From Synergistaceae bacterium (lineage in GTDB: Bacteria; Synergistota; Synergistia; Synergistales; Aminobacteriaceae), in the NCBI GenBank assembly GCA_031272035.1, contig JAISUO010000069.1, positions 1-62,314 on the forward strand: a stretch of 62,314 bases of DNA, written 5' to 3'. The position numbers and the translations under genes are program-made. Under the pieces are notes generated by a model. That model did no database searches, had not been told where the DNA came from, and saw nothing but the letters and a program-made list of their open reading frames with translations. Below are positions 9,165 to 17,173 of the stretch, one piece after another; within the stretch, counting starts at the first letter, position 1; each line of letters opens with the position of its first letter.

Positions 9165-10115
9165 ATGATGGATCGCTTTCCCGCGGTTGCCGTTATAGGG
9201 CCGACGGCTGTGGGAAAAACGATGTTGAGTCTGGACCTTGCGCGGGAACTGGGCGCGGAGATCATTTCGGTGGATTCGCGTCAGGTCTATCGTTATATGG
9301 ATGTGGGAACGGACAAAATTTCCCGTGAGGTCCGCCGCGAAATTCTGCATCACGGCATCGACGTGGCGGATCCCGACGAAACCTTCACAGTGGCGTCTTT
9401 TGTGACCCTGGCGGAATCGGCGGTCCGACGCATTCGAGAGAGAGGGCATGTCCCTCTGTTTGTGGGGGGAACGCCCTTTTACTACAACGCCCTCTTTCAC
9501 GGGGTGCTGAACGCGGACTTGCCCGCCGATCCCCGGATTCGGGGCCGTTTCGAGGCAATGGCGGAGACGGACGGGCCGGAAAACCTGCATCGGCTGCTCG
9601 CCTCCGTGGATGCGGTCACAGCGGAGCGACTTCATCCCAACGACGTGAGGCGGGTTTCCCGGGCGCTGGAAATTTACGAGCTGACGGGGCGGCCTCCTTC
9701 GAAGCTCTACGAGGAAGGGGAGAAAACCCGTTCTTCCATGGATGTGCTGTACATTGGCCTGAACCGGCCCCGGGAGGAGCTCTTCGAAAACATCGCGGCC
9801 CGGGTGCGGCAGCAGTTCGCATCGGGATATCCCGAGGAGGTGGCCTGGCTGATCGAAAAGGGATTCGACGAGCGATTCCCCTCGATGCAGGGGTTCGGTT
9901 ACAGGGAACTTGCCGCCTGGTATCGCGGGACGATGACGATGGAGGAGGCCCTTGAGGGGGACATTCGGAGGACGAAGGCATTTTGTCGCAGACAGATGAC
10001 CTGGTTTGGTAAATTTAGCCCCGCCTTGTGGTATGATACTTCTGCTTTAAACGGCAGCGAATTGATGCGCCGTATTTTAGAAGAGATGTCGAGACATCTG
10101 GAAGGCAAAACTTAA
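9165..10115 (+). CDS. miaA: tRNA dimethylallyltransferase MiaA
   Basis: 316 residues, the normal length. It transfers a dimethylallyl group to A37 of tRNAs that read UNN codons. The P-loop GPTAVGKT lies near residue 11, followed by DSRQVYRYMDVGTDK and VGGTPFYYNALFHG, all MiaA signatures. ATG-ATG at 9165 lies behind a GAAGGA ribosome site. It is followed without a gap by ispH; both depend on DMAPP chemistry (IspH makes DMAPP, MiaA uses it), which gives the pairing metabolic sense. Confidence 0.96.
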   Translation: MMDRFPAVAVIGPTAVGKTMLSLDLARELGAEIISVDSRQVYRYMDVGTDKISREVRREILHHGIDVADPDETFTVASFVTLAESAVRRIRERGHVPLFVGGTPFYYNALFHGVLNADLPADPRIRGRFEAMAETDGPENLHRLLASVDAVTAERLHPNDVRRVSRALEIYELTGRPPSKLYEEGEKTRSSMDVLYIGLNRPREELFENIAARVRQQFASGYPEEVAWLIEKGFDERFPSMQGFGYRELAAWYRGTMTMEEALEGDIRRTKAFCRRQMTWFGKFSPALWYDTSALNGSELMRRILEEMSRHLEGKT

Positions 10116-10955
10116 GTGAAAGAAGTTATCGTTGCCGATCACGCCGGATTTTGTTTTGGCGTGCGTCGGGCAGTAGACGCGATTGTATATGCGCTGGCGG
10201 CGAAAGAGGAGGTTTGGTCGATCGGTATGCCGATCCACAATGCCCAGGAGGTGGCCCGTCTTTCGGAGATGGGGCTGAAGGTGGCGGAAACGGTGGATGA
10301 CATTCCTCCCGGAGTGACGGTTCTTGTACGCGCCCACGGAGAACCCCGCGCGGTTTTTGAATCGCTTCGGGAAAAGGGCCTGCAGGTGGTCGATATGACC
10401 TGTCCTTTCGTGCGCAAGGCGCAGATGTATGCCGAAAAACTTTCCTCGGAGGGTTTTCATGTCGTTCTTCTGGGAGATGCGCGGCATCCTGAAATACGCT
10501 CGATTATGGGCTATGTCGATGGTTCGATCGAAGTGATAACCGATGTTTCCGAGGCAGAGAATCTTTCCCCGCGTCCGCGAATTGCTTTGATTTCCCAGAC
10601 AACCCAAAAAGAAGAAAACCTTACCGAGGCCGCTTCCGTTCTCGTGCGGAAAACAAAGGAATTATACGTCTGCAACACCATTTGCAGGGCCACGGTGGAG
10701 CGGCAGACCGCGGTGCGCAGTCTGTCGGAGGACGCAGTAGATGGAATCGTTATCGTCGGCGGACGGGACAGCGCCAATACGGCAAAATTACGGGATATTG
10801 CCCAAACCGGCGATGTGGACGTTATTTGGATAGAAAGCAGCGAAGAGCTGGACGGGAGGTGGGCAGAAGGGAAAGACCGCATAGGAATTGCCGCGGGGGC
10901 GAGTACGCCTCAGTGGCTCATTAACGAAGTTCGTAACAAAATCGCGAGAATGTAG
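10116..10955 (+). CDS. ispH: 4-hydroxy-3-methylbut-2-enyl diphosphate reductase IspH (LytB)
   Basis: 279 residues, GTG start directly after the miaA stop. It catalyses the last step of the MEP pathway, giving IPP and DMAPP, using a [4Fe-4S] cluster. The three cluster cysteines are visible in DHAGFCFGVRRAVD, MTCPFVRKAQ and VCNTICRATVERQ. The family sequences RAHGEP and AGASTPQWLI are also present. It is followed by rpsA, as in many Firmicutes and Synergistota; in some clostridia the two are fused, but here they are separate. Confidence 0.97.
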   Translation: MKEVIVADHAGFCFGVRRAVDAIVYALAAKEEVWSIGMPIHNAQEVARLSEMGLKVAETVDDIPPGVTVLVRAHGEPRAVFESLREKGLQVVDMTCPFVRKAQMYAEKLSSEGFHVVLLGDARHPEIRSIMGYVDGSIEVITDVSEAENLSPRPRIALISQTTQKEENLTEAASVLVRKTKELYVCNTICRATVERQTAVRSLSEDAVDGIVIVGGRDSANTAKLRDIAQTGDVDVIWIESSEELDGRWAEGKDRIGIAAGASTPQWLINEVRNKIARM

Positions 10956-10978
10956 GCAATCAGGGGGGCTGGGTGGCA

Positions 10979-12484
10979 ATGGATCAGGTCATGGATAACG
11001 AAACGGTACACGAGTCGGCGGCACAGGAAACGATGGAAAGTATGATGGAGCAGATTGCTCTGTCGGATCTTCATAAGGGTGAAGTAAGGACGGGTACCGT
11101 CATTGGAGAAACAGAAAACGGATGGCTGGTAGACGTCAGTTACAAATGCGAAGGGTATCTTCCCGCGAAGGAGTGGACCCACCGTATTTTGGTCGGAGAT
11201 GCTGAAAAACCGAAAGTTGGCGACAGCATCGAGGTTCAGGTGGTCAGCATCCGCGAGGGAGAAGAGGCGCAACTTCTGTTGAGCCGCTGGCGCCATGAAT
11301 TTGACCGGCGGTGGGCTGAATTTGAAGATAAACTCGCCCAGAACGAGGTTATACAGGTCAAAGCCCTTCGTAAGGTCAAGGGAGGGTTGATGGTCGACTG
11401 CTGCGGTCTGGAGGGCTTCATCCCCATCTCTCATCTCGCTGCTGACGGTCGGGGTGTGAACCTCAACAAATTTGTGGGCGAGGTTTTCGATGTTAAATTG
11501 CTTGAAAAAGATCGCCGAAAACACCGAATCGTCTTCTCCAGAAAATCTCTGGTGGAGAAGGAAATGGCCCAGCAGCGCGCAAAGTTTTACGAGGAAGTGG
11601 CGGAGGGCAGCGTCATCGAGGGAGAAGTCAGCAGCCTGACGGACTTTGGCGTATTTGTCAACATCGGCGCGGTGGACGGCCTCGTGCATATGAGCGAAAT
11701 TTCCTGGAAGCGCAGCGTGCGCATCAAGGACGCTTTCCGGAAGGGAGACAAAGTCACCGTCAAAGTGATCGGCATCGACCGCGAGAGCGACCGCATTTCC
11801 CTGAGCATGAAGCAGGTGGGCGGCGACCCCTGGAACACGGTGGTGGAGCGCCTCAAAAAGGGCGAGGTCATCCTTGGCCCCGTCACGAACGTCACCGATT
11901 TTGGCGCTTTTGTCGAGATCGAACCCGGAGTGGAGGGACTTGTTCACATCGGAGACATCAGCTGGGCCCGAATTCGCCATCCGAAGGAAGTCTTCCGGAA
12001 GGGGCAGGAGGTTCAGGTTCAGGTGCTGGACGTGGATGTGGACAAGCGCCGGATCAGTCTGGGTTACAAGCAGCTCAACGACCCCTGGAAGGATATCGAC
12101 CAGCGTTACTCCAAAGGACAGGAGCTTCAGGTTAAAGTCGTGCGTCTGGCTGACTTTGGCGCTTTTGTCGAAGTCGAGGACGGCGTGGAGGGCCTGATCC
12201 ATATTTCTCAGCTCAGCACGAAGCGCGTGGAAAAGCCCGGCGACGTTCTGCAGGAGAAACAGGACGTGGTGGCGCGCATTATTGAAATCAGCCCCGAGCA
12301 GCGGAGAATGCGTTTATCCATCAGCGCCATCGAGGAAGAAGGGCTTCGCGCCTCCCGGGAGGAAGAGAATAAAAAACGTGCGGCGGCCCGGACCGAGCAG
12401 GAGAAACACAATCGGGTTCTGCAGGAAGAAGAAGCCAACTACACCATGGCGGATCTCTTCAAGGACCAGAATATCACGCAGTGA
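10979..12484 (+). CDS. rpsA: 30S ribosomal protein S1 (five S1 domains)
   Basis: About 501 residues. Five S1 RNA-binding repeats are visible, beginning near GEVRTGTVIG, NEVIQVKALR, GSVIEGEVSS, GEVILGPVTN and GQELQVKVVR; the last three carry the classic TDFGVFV/ADFGAFV motif. The E. coli protein has six. The C-terminal 50 residues are charged and helical. Either GTG 10973 or ATG 10979 could start it; ATG gives the better spacing to the AGGGGGG site at 10962-10968. A strong terminator follows. Confidence 0.94.
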   Translation: MDQVMDNETVHESAAQETMESMMEQIALSDLHKGEVRTGTVIGETENGWLVDVSYKCEGYLPAKEWTHRILVGDAEKPKVGDSIEVQVVSIREGEEAQLLLSRWRHEFDRRWAEFEDKLAQNEVIQVKALRKVKGGLMVDCCGLEGFIPISHLAADGRGVNLNKFVGEVFDVKLLEKDRRKHRIVFSRKSLVEKEMAQQRAKFYEEVAEGSVIEGEVSSLTDFGVFVNIGAVDGLVHMSEISWKRSVRIKDAFRKGDKVTVKVIGIDRESDRISLSMKQVGGDPWNTVVERLKKGEVILGPVTNVTDFGAFVEIEPGVEGLVHIGDISWARIRHPKEVFRKGQEVQVQVLDVDVDKRRISLGYKQLNDPWKDIDQRYSKGQELQVKVVRLADFGAFVEVEDGVEGLIHISQLSTKRVEKPGDVLQEKQDVVARIIEISPEQRRMRLSISAIEEEGLRASREEENKKRAAARTEQEKHNRVLQEEEANYTMADLFKDQNITQ

Positions 12485-12567
12485 CACCCGGCTTGCGTTC
12501 AATCGGAACCTTTAATCGATATTGAACGGCGGTATAAAAAATTTCGGCAGTTCAGCCATAAGAAGCG

Positions 12568-12593
12568 AAACGGCGGCCTCAAGCCGCCGTTTT
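12568..12593. terminator. Intrinsic terminator after rpsA, shared with the convergent methyltransferase gene
   Basis: A perfect 10-base stem, AAACGGCGGC then loop CTCAA then GCCGCCGTTT, followed by T. It can serve both strands and touches the stop codon of the convergent gene at 12593. Confidence 0.88.
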
Positions 12594-13630
12594 CATGATG
12601 TCAGGACCCTGGATTCCTTCACCGTCTTGGTCATCGCGCGGATATTTTCTATCGGGGACGATGTGCTGAGTCCGCAGGCGGGCGCCACGATATCGACGCT
12701 CTCCCGCACCAGACGTCCGGTCTGTTCCACAATGTTTTCCGGCGTCTGGAATTCCAGCGCGTAAGTGCTCACATTGCCCATTGTAACGAGCTGCGGATAA
12801 TCATCTTTCAATTTTTTCAGGTTGACGACAGCGTCGGTGGATATGGCCTGTGAGCGTATTTCCGGTATATATTGGCGAACTGTCCTGATATCGCCGCATA
12901 TATGAACTATAACCCTTGCACCGGCCTCGTTCAGTGCGCCGACAAGCCTGTTAAGGCATGGAACGGCATATTTTTTGAATGAGGCCGGCCCCATTATTTC
13001 ACCCGTGGCGGTAGGGTCGGCGATCGAAATGAATGAAGCTCCGCTTTCTATCAACGCGCATCCGTAAGCAATCAGAAAATCCGTGACGTAATCCAAAAGC
13101 CTGGCTGAATTATCCCTGTCCTTTATCAAACCTTTCAGAAAAGTCATGGGTTCAACGATGGAAGCCGCGGTACTCACCGGCCCCGTCAGATTCCCTATGA
13201 CGGGAATATCACCGTGCTTCCCCGCCAGGTAATGGACAGCCCGCGTGACCGTTCCCACCCGGCCCGACTCGAGGGCTGTCCTGATATTCAGCCGTTCCAC
13301 TGAACCCGCGCTGGCGTATCTTTCCTCCCGTATTTTGGGCTCGCAGCCGAGCGTTCCGAAGTTTATCGCGCTGCCCAACACCTCCGCCTCCACAGTCATA
13401 CAGAACGGAAGTCCGTAATTTTCAAAACCGGTGAACTCGTTTACGTCCTCCGCCAAAGACGCCATCATCCGGTCGTCGTGATGCGCTTCCGGGAGAGTGT
13501 GCCCTCCTTTTTTCATAACGTCCACGACCGCGGCGTTCATCATTCCGCCGGGGCAAATGACAGGAGGACGGTCGGCCGTTTCCCTGTCGAGTACGCGGGC
13601 AAGTCGCTCTTTCGGACTGATGTCAGTCAT
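12593..13630 (-). CDS. MtaA/MtbA-type corrinoid:cofactor methyltransferase (uroporphyrinogen decarboxylase family)
   Basis: 345 residues. This family moves a methyl group between a corrinoid protein and a second acceptor (coenzyme M in methanogens, tetrahydrofolate or unknown in bacteria). The zinc ligands expected in MtbA are visible as His and Cys in VHICGD and Cys in VAPACGLSTSSP. Other family blocks are GNLTGPVSTAASIV and SIADPTATGEIMGP. It overlaps no neighbour and starts one base after the corrinoid protein gene (stop at 13632), so the two form an operon. No substrate-specific MtxB gene lies with them on this strand. Confidence 0.85.
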   Translation of the reverse strand: MTDISPKERLARVLDRETADRPPVICPGGMMNAAVVDVMKKGGHTLPEAHHDDRMMASLAEDVNEFTGFENYGLPFCMTVEAEVLGSAINFGTLGCEPKIREERYASAGSVERLNIRTALESGRVGTVTRAVHYLAGKHGDIPVIGNLTGPVSTAASIVEPMTFLKGLIKDRDNSARLLDYVTDFLIAYGCALIESGASFISIADPTATGEIMGPASFKKYAVPCLNRLVGALNEAGARVIVHICGDIRTVRQYIPEIRSQAISTDAVVNLKKLKDDYPQLVTMGNVSTYALEFQTPENIVEQTGRLVRESVDIVAPACGLSTSSPIENIRAMTKTVKESRVLTS

Positions 13631-13631
13631 C

Positions 13632-14315
13632 TTACTTTACCACCGGCGCACCGCACAAATTTCCGGCGAGTTTCACAGCTTCAGTCGCGTTTCCGGCATA
13701 ACCGTCCGCGCCTATTTTATCGGCGTACGCTTTCGAAACGGGACCTCCGCCCACCATGACCTTGAAACGCTCCCTGATATTCCGCGCATTCAATAAATCT
13801 ACCACTTTTCTCATTCCGGGCAGCGTTGTCGTCATCAGCGTCGAAAGGGCGATCACGTCCGCTTCGTTTTTTAGAGCTTCGTCAATGAACAGGTCCGGAG
13901 GAATATCGCGCCCGAGGTCCAGCACGTCGAAACCCGCCGCCTCCAGCATGATTTTCACGAGATTCTTGCCGATATCGTGCGTATCCCCCTCGACCACTCC
14001 TATGACAATCCTGCGTCTGACTCCGGCGCCGCTGCGTCTGATGTGCGGTTGGAGTATATTCAATCCGGCATACATGGCGTCGGAGCACATCAAAAGTTCG
14101 GGAACGAAATATTCTTCGTTTTCGAACAAATCTCCCGCCCGCCGCATTCCGTCCGAGAGACCTCTGTCTATGGCTTCATAGGCGTCGACGTTCTGGTCGA
14201 GGGCTTCGCGGGCCAGTTCGACGGTCGTGTCCTCATCCATACCGACGACCGCGTTCGACAGTCGGGCAAAAATATTTTCAGCGTCATCCGTCATGTTGTC
14301 ATCCATCATGTTCAT
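13632..14315 (-). CDS. Methyltransferase cognate corrinoid protein (B12-binding)
   Basis: 227 residues with the MtmC/MtbC layout. Residues about 15-90 form the helical cap domain. After them comes a Rossmann-like B12 domain with the base-off/His-on motif D-T-H-D-I-G (GVVEGDTHDIGKNLV), whose His binds cobalt, then VIALSTLMTTT and VMVGGGPVSKAYADKIGADGY. The first gene of the minus operon, it starts at ATG 14315 after GGGAGAG. Its promoter lies at 14388-14415, back to back with that of the plus operon. Confidence 0.92.
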   Translation of the reverse strand: MNMMDDNMTDDAENIFARLSNAVVGMDEDTTVELAREALDQNVDAYEAIDRGLSDGMRRAGDLFENEEYFVPELLMCSDAMYAGLNILQPHIRRSGAGVRRRIVIGVVEGDTHDIGKNLVKIMLEAAGFDVLDLGRDIPPDLFIDEALKNEADVIALSTLMTTTLPGMRKVVDLLNARNIRERFKVMVGGGPVSKAYADKIGADGYAGNATEAVKLAGNLCGAPVVK

Positions 14316-14387
14316 TGTCTCTCCCGTCGATTCCCGCAGCGGCAGGTATCACCACTATAATACATATCAAAATAATATATTTTATAA

Positions 14388-14415
14388 ATTATATAAATAT
14401 TTTTTTTCGTGTCAA
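14388..14415 (-). promoter_or_regulatory. Consensus sigma-70 promoter for the minus corrinoid operon
   Basis: On the minus strand, TTGACA (14415-14410), a 16-base spacer, then TATAAT (14393-14388). Both boxes match consensus exactly. The -35 box is one arm of the palindrome TGTCAA-CTA-TTGACA at 14410-14424. Confidence 0.75.
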
Positions 14416-14418
14416 CTA

Positions 14419-14446
14419 TTGACAAATTTTAAAAGCAAGATATTAT
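14419..14446 (+). promoter_or_regulatory. Sigma-70 promoter for the riboswitch-led MtmB-like operon
   Basis: TTGACA (14419-14424), a 16-base spacer, then TATTAT (14441-14446). The -35 box is the other arm of the palindrome at 14410-14424. A second perfect palindrome, AGATAT-T-ATATCT (14438-14450), covers the -10 region. The predicted start lies about 80 bases before the riboswitch. Confidence 0.7.
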
Positions 14447-14535
14447 ATCTAATAATTCATATTATTATTATATGATATATATAATATACTTAAGTTTGTT
14501 GGAATCTCCTGCTGAGATAAGTAATAAAAATATGA

Positions 14536-14705
14536 CGTATTAATTTTTTCAGGGAAGCCGGTGAAAATCCGGAGCAGCCCCGCTACTGTAATCGGAACGA
14601 AACTGCAGCATGTCATTGGCGTAATACGTAAAAGCCGAGAAGACGCGGGAGTAGGAAAAGAAAGAACGCCGTAAGCCAGGAAACCTGCCGCTCAAATTCC
14701 ACCCG
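14536..14705 (+). ncRNA. Cobalamin riboswitch upstream of the MtmB-like methyltransferase operon
   Basis: It contains the conserved cobalamin-aptamer blocks in order: GGGAAGCCGGTGAAAATCCGG at its core (paired CCGG...CCGG), AGCAGCCCCGCTACTGTAA, then a variable arm, GAGTAGGAAAAGAAAG-like material, and AAGCCAGGAAACCTGCC at the 3' side. Adenosyl- or methylcobalamin binding normally turns such RNAs off. It reads on the plus strand towards the corrinoid gene at 15094, nearly 400 bases away. No clean terminator with a U-run follows directly. Confidence 0.9.
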
Positions 14706-15093
14706 AGGGAACCCTGTTTAACATGGATATTTTATGGATATTTTTCGGTTTGTCAGCGCTTTTATCGATGTCTGTTTGTTTTGTGCGCCGAAATTTTCGC
14801 ACGTTACGCCAGATTGAATGTACGGCGCGCAAATCAGCAGAACAATCAATAATAGCCGGGAGGTGGGTTTTTTGTATCTGAGCGGTTTATTCTACCGGTT
14901 GAATATAATCAAGATTTTCCAAATATGTACCGATTGACGCATATTGTCCGCTTTTTCGGACGGATGCGGCGAAACGCGGTGCCTGTTTTATGAAAAGGGA
15001 CCCCGCATGCGGGGCAGCGTCCGGCATTTACGAATTTCCGGACGTGGTAAAAACCACGAAATAATCAACAACACGGAGAGGGGGTATTTTTAT
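14706..15093 (+). promoter_or_regulatory. Long structured leader between riboswitch and corrinoid gene
   Basis: No convincing gene lies here, but there are four consecutive perfect hairpins close to the ribosome site: GTCCG/CGGAC at 14946-14961, CCCCGCATGCGGGG at 15001-15014, CGTCCGG/CCGGACG at 15018-15044 and CGTGGT/ACCACG at 15043-15058. The last two overlap by two bases, so they compete at their junction. None has a U-run, which argues for control of translation or RNA stability. A 21-codon reading frame (TTG 14872 to TGA 14937) sits behind GGGAGGTGGG and might be a leader peptide. Confidence 0.5.
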
Positions 15094-15750
15094 ATGGCAA
15101 GGGACGAAAAGCAGCTTATCAGCGATATCAGCCAGGCCATTCTGGACTTTGACGAAGATGCCGCCATCAAGGCGGCAAAGGAAATCATCGCGGCGGGAGC
15201 AGACCCGGTAAAGGCTGTTTCGGCGATGGGAGACGCCCTTAACAGCCTCGGGGACCAGTTCCAGAAAATGGAGGTTTTCCTGCCCGAAATTATCCTGGCG
15301 TCCGACGCATTGAAGGCGGGACTTACCATTCTTGAACCGGAAATTCTGAAAAAACAGACCAACTCAGAATCCAGACCGGTAGTTATCATAGGCACCGTCA
15401 AGGGAGACGTGCATCAGGTAGGCAAGGATATGGTGTCCACAATGCTTCTCACAGCCGGATACGACGTTCGCGATCTCGGAGTGGACGTCGCGCCTTCCAG
15501 GTTTCTGGAAGAAGCCAATAAATTCGACGCGAAGGTCATAGCGGCTTCGGCGCTGATGTCTACCACGCTTCCGGTGCAAAAGGACCTGATCGATTTTCTC
15601 GAAGCCAAAAACGTGCGCAGGAACTATAAAGTGATTGTTGGCGGCGGCGTCGCGACGAAAGAATGGGCGGCCCGCATCGGAGCCGACGGCTACTCGCAGG
15701 ATGCGATCGGCGCTGTGCAGGTCGTGAATCAGCTTCTGGGGAGGTCGTAA
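15094..15750 (+). CDS. Methyltransferase cognate corrinoid protein, MtmC-like
   Basis: 218 residues, the usual MtmC length. It has the helical cap domain (about 1-85) and a B12 domain with D-V-H-Q-V-G (GTVKGDVHQVGKDMV), whose His is the lower cobalt ligand, then VIAASALMSTTLP and VIVGGGVATKEWAARIGADGY. ATG 15094 follows GGAGAGGGGG at 15075-15084; the open frame extends upstream to 14944 but through the structured leader and without homology. It lies three bases before the MtmB-like gene and is its probable partner, carrying the methyl group on cobalt. Confidence 0.94.
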   Translation: MARDEKQLISDISQAILDFDEDAAIKAAKEIIAAGADPVKAVSAMGDALNSLGDQFQKMEVFLPEIILASDALKAGLTILEPEILKKQTNSESRPVVIIGTVKGDVHQVGKDMVSTMLLTAGYDVRDLGVDVAPSRFLEEANKFDAKVIAASALMSTTLPVQKDLIDFLEAKNVRRNYKVIVGGGVATKEWAARIGADGYSQDAIGAVQVVNQLLGRS

Positions 15751-15753
15751 AAG

Positions 15754-17166
15754 ATGGGACACGGAACGAAAGGAAAATTCATAGAATATTGGGGACGCGG
15801 GGAAACGGGTCCCATAGCTTTTCAAAAAGAATTCGACACGAAGATCTTTTGGCCCAGACTGAAAGAACTCACTAAAAAATACAGAATCGAATTCGACCCC
15901 AAGCGAACGGTTCCGACCGACGATGACGAGTTGGACGCGATTTGGAAGGCCGGCTACGAACTTCTGCTGGACGTGGGTATTTTGAACACCACAACGGAAA
16001 GAATAATTAAGTTCAGCCCGGAAGAGGTAGACACCGCGCTGAAAAACCTTCCGAGTTCCGCCACGATAGGCGAGGGCAGCGATTCCATCACGGTCGGCCA
16101 CCGAGGGTTCGAAGACTACGACAGCGGGCCGACTCCGGTAGGGACGATGGGACGCATCCTGGGGCCTATTTCCGAGGACCTTTATGCCAAGATAGCGCTG
16201 AGTTTCGCGCAGGAACCTCTGGTGGACTACGTTCATTTTCAGGGCGTCACTCCCGAGATAAACGGAGTGCCCGTAAAACCGGGGTCGCCCTTCGAACTGA
16301 TTGCCGAAATCAACCGTGTGGCTACCGTCAAGGATGTTCTTCGCAGAGTGGGCAGACCGGGTTTGAGCGACGGAGCGAGCACGCCCGTCAACCTTCAGGC
16401 TGAAATAGCGGCCGCCAATATCAACTGGGGAGTCGGAAAGGGCGACGTGCGTCACGTTTACGTGATGCCGCATCTGAAAACCGACTATGACCAGATGACA
16501 CGCGCTTATTTCTGGCACCAGTACGGAGCAAACCTGTGGGGTATTCTCCAGGCTTACATCGGCGGTGCGGCGGGAGGTCCGGCAACATCAGTCGTCAACG
16601 GAGTCGCGGACCTGATAGCCTACACTGTGCTCTACGAACCTACCCAGCTCGGCACTTGGCCAACCGACGCGCTCTATTTCAGCAATTCCAGCAAATACGC
16701 GCTGTATGTCGCCAATTTCGGCGGCGCGGCGTTCTCGAAACATACCAACTTCACCGCCCTCATCGGCGCGGCGTGGCAGATGACGGCGGGAATAGGCAGC
16801 GAGGAGTACTTCTGGGAAACGGCCGCCGGAGCGATCGGCAGCGCCACGTTGGGCTTCTGGGTCGCCGGGGGAACCGGACATCAGAGCGGAGGGCTCGACC
16901 AAGCCGGAGGGCTCGGCGCCAGGTTCGCGGCGGAAGTGGGCCGGGCGGTCGGCAAAGCGCGCTTCACGAGGGCGAGGGCCAACGAGCTCGTTCAGAAGAT
17001 TCTGCCAAAATATCAGCCCTACATCGACGATCGTACGCTCCACACGAGAGGCGGCGATTTCAGGGAAGTGTACGATCTGAAGACCGTTCAGCCGAAGCCG
17101 GAATATTTGGCCATATACAATAAAGTCAAGGCGGAGCTGAGAGATCTGGGGCTTCCGATCGACTGA
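15754..17166 (+). CDS. MtmB-family (monomethylamine methyltransferase-like) protein without pyrrolysine
   Basis: 470 residues. It aligns over its whole length, by eye, with methanogen MtmB: VPTDDDELDAIWKAGYELLL (MtmB has IPTDKDMMEKLFKAGFEMLL), the GRPG turn before the active site, and the C-terminal YDLKTVQPKPEY...LRDLGL (MtmB YDVKTVTPTEEY...LEDLGL). In MtmB the GRPGMGV motif is followed by pyrrolysine (residue 202, amber codon); here the equivalent GRPGLSD is followed by Gly207 and the gene has no in-frame TAG. Non-pyrrolysine homologues of MttB demethylate quaternary amines such as glycine betaine; a non-pyrrolysine MtmB must use a different substrate or chemistry. The corrinoid protein lies upstream and the activator downstream. 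Confidence 0.85.
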   Translation: MGHGTKGKFIEYWGRGETGPIAFQKEFDTKIFWPRLKELTKKYRIEFDPKRTVPTDDDELDAIWKAGYELLLDVGILNTTTERIIKFSPEEVDTALKNLPSSATIGEGSDSITVGHRGFEDYDSGPTPVGTMGRILGPISEDLYAKIALSFAQEPLVDYVHFQGVTPEINGVPVKPGSPFELIAEINRVATVKDVLRRVGRPGLSDGASTPVNLQAEIAAANINWGVGKGDVRHVYVMPHLKTDYDQMTRAYFWHQYGANLWGILQAYIGGAAGGPATSVVNGVADLIAYTVLYEPTQLGTWPTDALYFSNSSKYALYVANFGGAAFSKHTNFTALIGAAWQMTAGIGSEEYFWETAAGAIGSATLGFWVAGGTGHQSGGLDQAGGLGARFAAEVGRAVGKARFTRARANELVQKILPKYQPYIDDRTLHTRGGDFREVYDLKTVQPKPEYLAIYNKVKAELRDLGLPID

Positions 17167-17173
17167 GGGACGA

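Noticed and set aside
14944-15093. Extended N-terminus of the corrinoid protein from ATG 14944
   Set aside because: The added 50 residues come from the hairpin-rich leader. The protein from ATG 15094 has the normal MtmC length and a strong ribosome site.
15754-17166. Possible in-frame amber codon for pyrrolysine in the MtmB-like gene
   Set aside because: The reading frame is continuous from 15754 to 17166 with no TAG, and no pyrrolysine synthesis or tRNA gene was seen in the window.
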